Of a DNA stretch of 11,245 nucleotides, positions 1 through 8,083 are shown in pieces. The stretch spans positions 1-11,245 of the forward strand of contig MU266851.1 of the NCBI GenBank assembly GCA_021014945.1, written 5' to 3'. The notes beneath the pieces are model-generated. The model was given only the letters and a program-made list of their open reading frames with translations, had not been told where the DNA came from and searched no databases. The position numbers and the translations under genes are program-made. Numbering within the stretch: position 1 is the stretch's first letter; the number at the start of each line of letters is the position of its first letter. This DNA is from Leucogyrophana mollusca. Lineage: Eukaryota > Basidiomycota > Agaricomycetes > Boletales.

Positions 1-95
1 CCTCCCTTTGGTACGTACTACAATCCTAGTCGATTTTGCACAACTATTTTACTAGGATTTTAGTAAATTATGCACAACTACGCCAGGGAGTGGTG

Positions 96-230
96 CTCCT
101 CGAGACCGAAACGACCCACGCCATCGCGTCACGACGCTGCAAGGAACGCCGACTCAGACACAGAGCATACCGCGAAGACACGAGGTTCTTGAACCCCTTA
201 TGCTTCGGAAAGCACTTCTGTGGCCGCGCA
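96..230 (+). repeat. Diverged repeat fragment, second copy at 6562-6700
   Basis: This stretch matches 6562-6700 in the same orientation. The 11-mer at 96-106 (CTCCTCGAGAC) is identical to 6562-6572. The 34-nt block at 132-165 aligns without gaps to 6596-6629 with six differences, all of them transitions. Weaker similarity continues to the GACACG and CTTATG words near 177-202. At this end the repeat runs into a DUF6535 pseudogene; at the other copy it runs into the long repeat at 6720-7440. I see no coding function. Alignment was by eye, so the outer limits are approximate. Confidence 0.6.
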
Positions 231-600
231 GCATACGACGTGGTCGACGGCCTCGGTCCATCTCATCCCGGTGGCGGAGATATTTGAATCACACGGTGCG
301 AAGGGCAGCTTTCTCGGCGATTTCGACCGTGCCGAGAGCTTCGCATCTCATTTCGACTTGGGACATTGTTGACTGTAACCTGCAAGGGGATGTGTCATAG
401 CCCGAAGAGGCGGAGGAAACCCCGCCGAGTGACGAGTCCCATAGCATCCACGCCCAGATTCCAAAAAGCTAATCCCGGCTCTCAAGGTTACATGCCCGAG
501 GTCCGGTGCGTACTAGGGAAACTTCGTCAGCGGGGACCAGACAGCTTAAAGATTGGCGGGATGGAGGATCTGGTGACGTGGTCGCAAAACTGCAGCAGAG
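226..600 (+). pseudogene. Degraded C-terminal fragment of a DUF6535-family gene
   Basis: Three reading frames in succession match the C-terminal end of the intact minus-strand gene at 1149-4391. From 226 one frame aligns with AQCTRRTKLSVYLVTMAW of the intact protein and contains FESHGAKGSFLGDF against FESHDAERRFLHDF; it ends at a TGA (370-372). A second frame from 401 reads PEEAEETPP, matching PVEELGETLP, and stops at TAA (470-472). A third frame from 495 holds GMEDLVTW against EMEDLVKW. The DNA at 558-584 differs from the intact gene (1185-1211, opposite strand) at only 3 of 27 positions. Two frameshifts and two stops make it non-functional. The rest of the parent gene (membrane domain and most of the helical region) is not seen here: either it was a partial duplication or the remainder lies off the window's left edge and has been replaced by the repeat at 96-230. 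It points towards the intact gene, so the pair is tail-to-tail. Confidence 0.85.
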
Positions 601-990
601 GCATGTCTGGCGCCATCAACTACGCAAACCCCGCGTGCAACTTGTGCTCAACTTGAGTGTTGCTGCTGGCGCGCCATAACGTCTGCCAGTTAAAGTCGAC
701 GGCAAGTATTCCATCCTTACTGAAACCATCCTCGCACGAGCTTCCTGATACTGTCCCTGTTACCATTCGAAGTGTGTATGCCGCACTAGATATTCTCGCC
801 CACCGCACGACCATCCAGCCTTACTTCTGCGGCGGATGCCCTTGACCAGGACGTGTGTCGGGAAATGTTGGGGACGAAGGGCGTTGACGATGCGAGTAGG
901 GTGCATCGATCCCTACACAACGGTGTGAACGACGCTAACTCCATATTCTAGGTCACCCACAACATGCCGTATAGCCATGACCTCGCCATA
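584..990 (+). pseudogene. Possible eroded + strand gene remnant, unrecognised
   Basis: Several short frames read like protein here but none is intact. One frame from about 587 runs through VQLVLNLSVAAGAP, meets TAA, and continues as RLPVKVDGKYSILTETILA before another stop. A different frame at 841-900 reads LDQDVCREMLGTKGVDDASR. That frame is followed by a plausible intron at 901-951: a GTGCAT donor, GCTAAC as branch point, and TTCTAG acceptor. After it the frame continues about a dozen codons to a stop near 990. I do not recognise the family. The segment could also be 3' flank carried with the DUF6535 pseudogene just upstream. Chance open frames are a real alternative in sequence this GC-rich. 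Confidence 0.25.
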
Positions 991-1148
991 TAATGTCGCC
1001 TCTGCATGAGTAATGTTGGCCGTCGTCATATTCTGATAGCGTATATGCAAGGCATTGGTGCATCTGGATCCAGCGCCCCGCGGTATACACGACAACATGC
1101 AAAGGTAGAGGTGGAGTGGTAATTATACAGAATACAGTGTTTCTCATA

Positions 1149-4100
1149 TCAACGAACTTTTGAGCCATTATTTTCACGGGCCTCCAACCACTTCACCAGA
1201 TCCTCCATCTCGCCAATCATTGGGCTGTGGGGTCTGCACTTGTGAAGGCGTTTCAATGCAAGCTGGATATCGCGCAGGGGAACTCGAGGACCGTTGTTGG
1301 TCTCTGAATATCGGCGTGTAAGCGCTATGAGAGCCGGCAAGGTTTCTCCCAATTCTTCGACCGGGGCTCGCGATCCGCCTATTATCGGTGCGAATGTGAG
1401 AACGTCCCAAGCTGTGGCGAAATGCAAAGCCCTCAACTCGGGGCTGAAATCGTGAAGAAAGCGGCGTTCTGCATCATGTGATTCGAAGTTCCACGCCATC
1501 GTGACAAGGTAGACTGATAACTTTGTCCTTCTTGTACACTGCGCCATGTCGAGGCATCTCTGAAGATGTCCCTCAGAGCGAAGGAGCTCGTCCCAAGTTC
1601 CCTCTTTGTTCTGAGAGAACGTGTACAAGATTTGGAGGTATCGGAGATCGCGCTCATAGTAAATGAACCTGTCGGGAGAATGGAAGTCCATGGTCTGGTC
1701 GGCAGAATGTATGCCGGTCAAAACGGCAGAGAGAAGGGCTACAGCGAATTTAGGCAGCAAGGGTCCTATAGCATCGTCCGGTGATTCTAAGGCCGTTCTG
1801 ATTTCCCAAGCCGTGTACAGAGCCGCATGGCGAACGCGGGTGGACTTATCTGGTTGCATCGCGAAGACGATAGCTTCAACGAATTTAGGCGACTTTGCCC
1901 ACAGGGCGATATCACGTGCTTGGGAGAGCATCAAAAATGTATCGGCTACCGCTTTTTCGTCTCGTGCTTCGTAGTGGCAGTCAAGGAAATTGAGGGCCCA
2001 GGCAAGGTCATCTATGGCATGGCGACCACAATGACCACCGTAAGTTGGGTGCCAGCGGCCCCGATTGTGATCACGAGCGGAAGCCACAGCACTGAAATGC
2101 AGAGCTGCTCGGGCATCTCTCCACATTTCCTGTTGCTCCTTCTCGTCTGTGGTCGGACCCAGCTCCCTTGCCTTCTGTGCCAATGACATGCACATCTGCA
2201 GACTCCGTCCCACTGTCTCGCAGCAGCATTGCCTGGATTCACATGGACCGAGCTTTGGACGCATCTCTTTGTCTTCCCAAAGAAGGGCGAGTGGCGGAAA
2301 GAGGTATCGCACCGGGTGGTGCTCTTCGCGCCAATCGACTCCACGAGCAGATGATAGGTGATGCAGGAGCAATCCCAGGAGCAATTCAGTCGCCGAACTA
2401 GGAATGGTAGATTGGTTGAGTGCCGTAGTCCACGAAATCTAAAACATACCTTTTGTTGACCTTTAGGTATACTTCCCGATCTATCGGCACACCAACCAGG
2501 ATGGCTGCGCCCAGCAAACAGTCAGCGAGAATGCTCGGAGAAGGCAAATTTGTAGGCGATAGTTGTTTGGCGATGTGTTTTGCAGCCTCTGATTTTAGAC
2601 GATCCGGACACCATGGACTAGAGAGTAGATGTGGAAGTAGATGAAACCACCACCCGCCCTGCAAACCACTCAGTGACACCCTGGGTGTTAGGTATGAATG
2701 CGAATCACCCATGATGAATCTCTGGATGAAAAACACCCGCGAGGTACAATCACACTCCTCGTTCTCGGACCGCAGAACCTCAAACATTACATGGAACCGG
2801 GAGCTGGTCTGTATGTGAAATAGATCGTCAGCCCCCCACCATCCAGTCGAGGACTGCTCGCAGTCTAGGTATACCAATGCTTTGGCACAAGCGATGGCGC
2901 GCTCTCGACCAGAGGGCGCAAGCTCCCACGTTTTGAGGTCATTCATGAATACAAAACACCCTTCGAATATGTTTCGCAGCTGTGCAATCGCAGCGGACAG
3001 ATCGAGCTCAGCCGGCCACTCTACTTCCAGTGCATTCCTCGCCGCCACTGCGATGACATCTGGGTCGGTAGATGTCTCGAGAAGCCATTTCACCGAAGGT
3101 GCGTCGTATACAGAGGGGTGGGGTGGGATATTGAATTCCAGGGGGACCCCGGGGTATGAAACTGACCCTGGCAGGGATTCTGGGTCGGACTCTCCCCGCA
3201 TTCGTCTGCAAGACACTTTCTTCCAGTGATCGTTGAACCAACTACGGACCTGGTTGCATATCTTGAAAATTTCATGGCCCGGGGAGGGAGCTTGTAAAAC
3301 GTATGATCGGAGGGCATCAGGCACACTTCGCCAAAGGATTAGTGGTAGGATGGATAGCGGAGTCTGGAAGGGGCAATTCGGCGAGATCACTGAAGTAGCT
3401 GTGATCGATATATAGAACAGCATGCCCAGCGACATGGTGCTAATGACGACGACACCGACAGTGGACTGTTGAGTCCAAACATACGCAGAGAGAGCAACGC
3501 TGAACAAAAGCAGCGAGATCTGCAGCAGCACGGGAAGCGCTTCTAGCACAACGTGGAAATGCCACGCTTTCAGTCCACCGAGCTTCTTCTGCCTACGTCT
3601 ACCGCGTTCGTTGTTCGTCCCCAGCCCCTTCTGACGATACTGGCCCAGCCACTGCTTGCCCAGCACTGCCCCCAAGGCCGCGAGCAGGCTCGCGGACAGG
3701 CTCGCGTATATGAGCGACTGGACCCAGATCATCGTTGGACCCGGGCCGTTCCAAGCAGGAGGCTCCAGGTTCTTACCAGCGAAAGCGGTATTATTCAGGG
3801 CATGAACCACTTGCATCAGAAGGGCGTTCGTGGTATCCGTCGGGTCAGGGCTGAGGCTGGACTGCATGGCCGTGAGGAACGAGGTGCTCACGGCAGAGAA
3901 GAGGCCAGCCTGAAAGGAGAGTTATGAATCTCACTCATGGGAATCATGCACGCAGTTACTCACGAAGATGAGGACGATGTCCATGTCGTCCTTGTGTTTC
4001 TCAAAAAACTCGGTGTCGTACTCCTCGGCTTGACGTTTATACGTAGCCCAGAAACGGGACGTGTCATCGGTGCCGCTCTCCTGTGCGATCGTGGAGTCTT

Positions 4101-4391
4101 TCAGAGTTTGGTGGATTTTCTGCAACAGGTGCAGTGATCTACAAACAATGCGATGATGAGATAGATGGAGGGATGAGAAGGAGTCATCTCGTACTCAGAT
4201 GGAACATCTGGACCAGTTGATGTCGGCGAGGCATTGCCCTTGGTAGCATCTGGGACCATTGGCCTTGACGAGGTTTCGTCGTTGGTCCTACCGGCATCAG
4301 TCACCTTTGGGGAAAAACTGTCTCTAGTATGACCGTTGTTGCTTGAGCTTTGAACATCTGGGCCGACTACCCTTGCCAAGGTATCTAGCAT
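1149..4391 (-). CDS. DUF6535 domain-containing four-pass membrane protein
   Basis: Four exons join in frame: 4391-4195, 4138-3964, 3909-2450 and 2397-1149. The introns of 56, 54 and 52 nt start GTACGA, GTGAGT and GTATGT and end TAG, CAG and TAG. The product is about 1,026 residues. Residues 1-65 are polar and Ser/Thr-rich. The DUF6535 domain runs from about 95 to 300: FWATYKRQAEEYD, then KDDMDIVLIFAGLFSAV entering membrane segment 1 (about 119-143), further segments at about 184-208, 245-270 and 274-299, and the family motif KQWLGQY at 209-215. The remaining ~720 residues lack membrane segments and look mostly helical. The family is common in mushroom fungi; its function is unknown. The start is uncertain: the exon-1 frame stays open up to about 4535 but has no ATG before 4391, and an overlapping frame has an ATG at 4455 beginning MSVVAVEESK, which would need another intron to join. 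The stop is TGA at 1151-1149. A decayed copy of the 3' end faces it at 226-600. Confidence 0.9.
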
Positions 4392-4880
4392 GTCCGACAA
4401 CAGGTTCTGGAGAGTTTTTGGCTGCTTTTGATTCTTCCACAGCAACGACCGACATGTAGCGAGAGGCAGAATCAAGGAAACATCGCCTTGGGCATGCACT
4501 AAGTTAATCCGGGCACCTGGCTTCGGTGGGTCACCTCATGGGAGATTTTTGAGTGTCGGACGACTTGATTCCACTAGTCACGGTACAGAGCCCGACAACT
4601 GTTTCCGAAAACCTTGTCCGCGGTCCCGCATGTCCATGTAACCCGTTGCGTCAGGTGCACTGCGGACATTAAATTTAATTGGACGCGCTCTTGAGATCTT
4701 CCCAAGTACGAGCAGGAGTCGTACCATGCAGGCAGCATGCAACCCACACCTGACTATCACGATCCCACCTCCATCATATTATAAGCTCCATCAGCCTGTC
4801 GAATGCCAGCCCCATCACCCAAGCAACCCGCTCTTCCCTTTTTCCTTATCTACTCGAGGACGATCATGCCCTTAACCACG
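4392..4880. promoter_or_regulatory. Divergent intergenic region with TATA-like box
   Basis: This gap separates the start of the minus-strand DUF6535 gene from rightward sequence. On the + strand, TATTATAA at 4777-4784 is followed by a pyrimidine-rich run around 4830-4850 (CTCTTCCCTTTTTCCTT), the usual look of a fungal core promoter and leader. An ATG at 4803 opens only a 27-codon frame ending before 4890. Upstream of the DUF6535 gene there is an AT-rich perfect palindrome, ATTAAATTTAAT, at 4668-4679, which could sit in that gene's promoter. Both assignments rest on motif appearance only. Confidence 0.35.
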
Positions 4881-4904
4881 AGCTAATGCGAGCTTTAGCC
4901 TTAA

Positions 4905-5084
4905 ATCGTGATCAAGCCCCGGTCCTTCCCATTACCGCCTCACGAGCACGATCTGTACCGCTCCTCCATCCACTCCCGCATCCAGGCCCTAGAAAACCGC
5001 CTTCCCTGCATTCAAGCTCGCTATCTGTCGATCCTCAATCTTGGCGCAACATTGCTACTTGTTGTTTTCAATTTCCACACCTGA
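4905..5084 (+). pseudogene. Short frame with coiled-coil and membrane-like segment, possible remnant
   Basis: This 60-codon open frame lies between a TAA at 4902 and a TGA at 5082. From about 4950 it reads DLYRSSIHSRIQALENRL, with hydrophobic residues at heptad-like spacing, then a strongly hydrophobic stretch LGATLLLVVFNF that could span a membrane. It lies about 120-170 bases downstream of the TATA-like box at 4777, in the same frame as the ATG at 4803, but three stops (near 4884, 4893 and 4902) intervene and I see no GT-AG pair that removes them. It may be what is left of a small membrane protein gene, or chance. The family is not recognised. Confidence 0.25.
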
Positions 5085-5960
5085 GGCCCTCGAAGTCACT
5101 CTTTGCGCGTCCCGCCACCCTTGGCGCCCTCAGTCCCCGCCTCGCAAAAGGTCACTCTAGATGCCCACTTGCTGTGGGCGATATCTCGTCCAGATGTGGC
5201 CTTAGGAGGGGAATAGATAAACGTTACCGGGACATCAACAAGCCAACACATCGCTTCCTTACAATCAGGTGTGTCCCGACTGCTGACACGTTGCTTCTGA
5301 AGTCCAGTTCGTCGTGCCCTCAAGCTCAACACCACGCGTCCAGCTATCCTAGCTCCGTAGCCTCATTGCAACCACACGCTTCGCCGTCGCTTTCTTTCCC
5401 TAAGCTCGGACTATTGTCACGCCTGTGTGTGACTGCGCGCGATTGTCCCCGCTTCCTTTCGCCGTGTACTCACGTTCGGACCTCCTGACAAACCTGTCTA
5501 TGGGAGAAAGCCCCGACGCAGCCGGTGCATGGCACAAGGAGTTATCACTGGCGCCGTGACCCCTTTGTACTAATAAGACCTATATCTAGGTCAGAGCTCC
5601 GTACATCCTCGCTGGAGTGGTAAGCCGGTCACCCACCACGTTCTCGGGCGCGGTGTTATGAATCAACTGTAGTACAAATGCAGCAGGGGAGCACGCACCT
5701 CGCAAGATTCGTCGATTCTCGATGCAAGCCAATCACACATTTGGAAAATAATGGTATTGGTAGGCTAATCGTCCCCACAGATACCGGCTACCACGCACCC
5801 CGGACGCACCAAATCCAAGGGGCCAATCGCTCGACCCATTGAATGGTTTAGTTCTCGACGTGGGACCATCGCATGTCGAATCCACCGAATGACTTCCCCC
5901 CCAGCTACCCACGACCCTATCATATCCACTGGGCGTACCAAAGGGCGGAATCCCACCCCT
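5085..5960. other. Gene-poor, pyrimidine-rich stretch
   Basis: I see no convincing gene here. The + strand frame from 4886 to 5488 is open for 200 codons, but its translation is a Ser/Pro/Leu/His-rich string with no domain or predicted structure and the DNA is simply rich in C and T. The sequence has none of the intron-exon structure seen in the real genes of this window. A short + strand frame starts at an ATG at 5873 (MSNPPNDFPPSYPRPY) and stops at 5969-5971, where the direct repeat begins; it is too short to judge. The minus-strand frame at 5733-6068 is discussed with the palindrome. Confidence 0.5.
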
Positions 5961-5968
5961 CTGCGAGC

Positions 5969-6042
5969 TAGAGCTAGCCAAGGCATCAAGGTCCATTCCA
6001 TACTTGCTTCTCTTGTCGTATGGGCTGCCGGATGCTCCCGGG
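5969..6042 (+). repeat. 74-bp direct repeat, copy 1
   Basis: This block aligns without gaps to 6189-6262 (offset 220) with four mismatches, at 6001, 6004, 6019 and 6039. The shared core includes TAGAGCTAGCCAAGGCATC at its left end. All frames stay mostly open across both copies; on the minus strand GASGSP.DKRS..GMDLDALASS is common to both, and on the + strand ELAKASRSIP.LLLLS.GLPDAPG. Which strand, if any, was coding cannot be decided here. Confidence 0.85.
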
Positions 6043-6051
6043 CAACACCTT

Positions 6052-6123
6052 CCATCGGTGTACCTCATGAAGTCGACCGTGTGATGTCCACTACACAGTC
6101 GATTTCATGAGGTACACCGATGG
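6052..6123. repeat. Inverted repeat (26-bp arms, 20-bp spacer)
   Basis: The left arm at 6052-6077 (starts CCATCGGTGTACCTCATG) is the reverse complement of the right arm at 6098-6123 with one mismatch. The spacer at 6078-6097 adds a further GTGT/ACAC pairing after one unpaired position, so about 70 bases could fold as one hairpin. It lies between the two copies of the 74-bp direct repeat. Both arms contain ATGAGGTACACCGATGG reading outwards, so two divergent frames begin with the same peptide, MRYTDG: minus 6068-5733 (111 codons) and plus 6107-6634 (175 codons). No transposase or target duplication is visible. Confidence 0.9.
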
Positions 6124-6188
6124 AGTTGGCAAGCCTGTGGGTAGCGGGCATATATACTACAGTAGGCTGCTAAGAAGGTGGAGAGCGG

Positions 6189-6262
6189 TAGAGCTAGCCA
6201 AGGCATCAAGGTCCATTCCAGACCTGCTTCTCTTGTCGGATGGGCTGCCGGATGCTCCTGGC
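6189..6262 (+). repeat. 74-bp direct repeat, copy 2
   Basis: This is the second copy of the block at 5969-6042, on the far side of the palindrome. The similarity ends within a few bases of 6262, where this copy continues GCCGCACCG and copy 1 runs into the palindrome arm. The four differences are a mixture of transitions and transversions, so they do not look like a single mutational process. Confidence 0.85.
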
Positions 6263-6561
6263 CGCACCGAAAACAAGACCCAAGGCCAGCAATCACAGCA
6301 GGCCGCGCAAACGAAAACGAAACACATCCCCACCCACCACTTACACGTACACTTCTCTCCATCCGAGGCGCATGAGGGCGATCCCCCACGGCCTCGCGAG
6401 CAGGGATGGTCAATATGTCGTCGAGCAATCGGAAATATGTATGCATCTCCGCCAATAGCTGCTGATGGGTCACTCGGAAAGCCAATGGGACGTGTATTCG
6501 ATCAACGCGTGTGCTCGTTTGATTATAATCATACATTCACCGAAGCGAGTGTACGCAGGCC
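6263..6561. other. Unassigned stretch between repeats
   Basis: No gene can be supported. On the minus strand a frame with an ATG at 6536 begins MYDYNQTSTRVDRIHVP and stays open to 6105. It contains a perfect GTAAGT near 6345 and a possible acceptor (CGGCCAG) near 6264, so an exon-intron structure is conceivable. The + strand is open across the same bases (6107-6634), and the frame crosses repeat copy 2. Neither translation resembles a known family. Confidence 0.3.
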
Positions 6562-6700
6562 CTCCTCGAGACAGAAACGGCCTCCGAACACGGCGCAACG
6601 CTGCGAGGGACGCCGACTCGGACATGGAGTCTGAAGACAGCAATGCGGGGACACGGGGCGTTCGAACATCTTATGTGTTGGGGAACACTTCGGGGAGGCG
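6562..6700 (+). repeat. Diverged repeat fragment, other copy at 96-230
   Basis: This is the counterpart of the fragment near the left edge. It shares the exact 11-mer CTCCTCGAGAC and the 34-nt block at 6596-6629. It directly precedes the long repeat copy A. Nothing comparable precedes copy B, so this fragment and the long repeat have separate histories or copy B has lost it. Confidence 0.6.
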
Positions 6701-6719
6701 GAGACACTTGCGTAGCCCC

Positions 6720-7440
6720 GCTTCTCTTTCCGTCGCTGTGGAACATAGTCATTTGGACTTTTATCCCTGGGCCTGGCCTCGCGAAAGAAAGTCGCGCAGC
6801 CAACCATTCACTCCGCGTCCCTGATCATGATCTTAGCTTGGAGCAAGAGGGTTTTCACCCAGGCTTACTTGGGAGAAGTCAAACAGTGGTCCTGGCTGGG
6901 AAATCATTGAGATTGAGACTCGTACATACAGCACGCACTTCAAGCTATGTATTCTAGAGTGGAAGGTTAATGCAAGACGAGCACGAAAGTGAATGGCAGC
7001 AGAATACCATTGTGGAGCCGAAACGGAACGAAGACTATACGATCATTTTGTTGACGGGACAGAACGAAAGGAAATGGTAGCAAGGAGAGACGGGGAGCAT
7101 GAAGGGCGATAGGGACGAGAATGAAGGATATGCACGTAGAGACGAGGCGGATGTGATGCGAGAGGAATGTGTATGAGTATGGCGGCAGTGGAATAGCTGA
7201 GCAATGAATCGAGACGGACGTGATAAAAGATGGGCCAAGAGACGCTACGCGCCGTCCTCTGCGTGAAGCACGCGTCTATCGTATGAGTTTTTCGTCATAG
7301 CACTGGTGAGCGAGTGGCCTTCGGGGCGCGGATACGACGGCGGTAGGAGGCGAAGCAAGTGCACCGGCAGTGTACTTGGCCCAAGGCGGAGGTGGCGGGA
7401 GCGCAGGGATCGGGGCCGTCAACCTCGAATCCATTCGGAT
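6720..7440 (+). repeat. Long dispersed direct repeat, copy A
   Basis: This block matches 9630-10490 in the same orientation. The first 50 bases compared without gaps (6731-6780 against 9641-9690) agree at 39 positions. Other clear anchors are CGTACATA...CACTT..AAGCTA (about 6921/9812), GAGCACGA.AGTGAATGGCA (about 6980/9957), GCCGTCCTCTGC.TGAAGCACGCGTCTA (about 7251/10179) and GGTGAGCGAGTGG (about 7305/10361). Copy A is shorter. No frame is preserved between the copies throughout, so the repeat looks non-coding or long dead. Limits are approximate. Confidence 0.8.
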
Positions 7441-7555
7441 CCGGGAATTCCCACTTTCCTCACCACGTCACTCGTGTTATGTATCCAGTGAGCTGGCCTT
7501 GCAAACATGTCACCGCTAATGCGTACCCTCCGCCGGGAGTTTTGTTGTGGAGGCA

Positions 7556-7900
7556 TCAGGCATGACATTGAGGGGAGGAACCGGGTTGATAACGTGGTCG
7601 AGTGGACTCGTCGGAAGCAATCGCCTGTTGCGGGGAGATTGATGGTTGTTTGACAAGAACGCTCCTTCCGGTCGACTCTCGAACAAAGCCTAAAGTTGAG
7701 TTAGTCTGCTGCACAGTGCAAGTGAATCTTACCTTGCAAAGTGTCCACCTGGTCTGTCAGCAATGCGACAGAGCGATAATGTGAGATCCGAGGTGTGGTG
7801 AGGGGCTCGCCGACGGTGACGAGGACACAAGAAAGTGGCACTGTTCGGAATCCTGGATGTCACAACCTGAAATGCGACATAAAACAAAACTTATTCTTGC
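7556..7900 (-). pseudogene. Minus-strand gene remnant with a well-formed intron, unrecognised
   Basis: A 43-nt interval at 7732-7690 has every intron signal on the minus strand: donor GTAAGA, branch sequence GACTAAC and acceptor TTTAG. The splice joins one upstream frame to one downstream frame as TDQVDTLQ|GFVRESTGRS, ending at TGA 7558-7556. Upstream the frame reads CVLVTVGEPLTTPRISHYRS back to a stop near 7850. No start codon is in reach in that frame, although an acceptor-like CATTTCAG around 7872 suggests another exon further upstream, towards the GTPase promoter. Other frames are also open across the junction, so the chosen frame is a judgement. The family is not recognised. It may be an antisense or decayed neighbour of the GTPase gene. 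Confidence 0.35.
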
Positions 7901-8083
7901 CATTTTCATTCAAATTCAGCCCGGGTCCTGGTCGGCAACGGTAGGCTTATTTAGGTGCATTTGGACCACCATAATGGAAGCCCCTTACTAGCGCTTGCTT
8001 TTGCAGCCTCACGTGCGCCTCATTTACACCCGCAAACCCGCCAGCACACAAAACGAGAACCAGCGCGTGGGCAAGAGGGACAG

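Noticed and set aside
22..80. Small inverted repeat (AATCCTAGT at 22-30 and ACTAGGATT at 51-59) and the 10-mer TGCACAACTA at 37-46 and 71-80
   Set aside because: They are real but too short and too near the window edge to assign a role.
913..1177. Minus-strand frames just downstream of the DUF6535 stop
   Set aside because: They are short, mutually overlapping and lie in the expected 3' flank; no splice pair extends the DUF6535 protein into them convincingly.
4886..5488. 200-codon open frame on the + strand
   Set aside because: The DNA is C/T-rich and the translation is a Ser/Pro/Leu/His string with no domain, and it lacks the intron pattern of the real genes here.
6105..6634. Overlapping long frames on both strands (143 codons minus, 175 codons plus)
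   Set aside because: They lie antisense to each other across a direct repeat; neither has a recognisable domain, so I did not call either as a gene.
7437..7450. Adjacent GGATCC and GAATTC sites resembling a cloning linker
   Set aside because: The surrounding sequence continues naturally and shows no vector sequence; a chance occurrence is simpler.
7602..7784. Cys-rich 60-codon frame ending CDRAIM, considered as a mating pheromone precursor
   Set aside because: It lacks a C-terminal CaaX box, is not ATG-context supported, and is antisense to the better-supported minus-strand intron.
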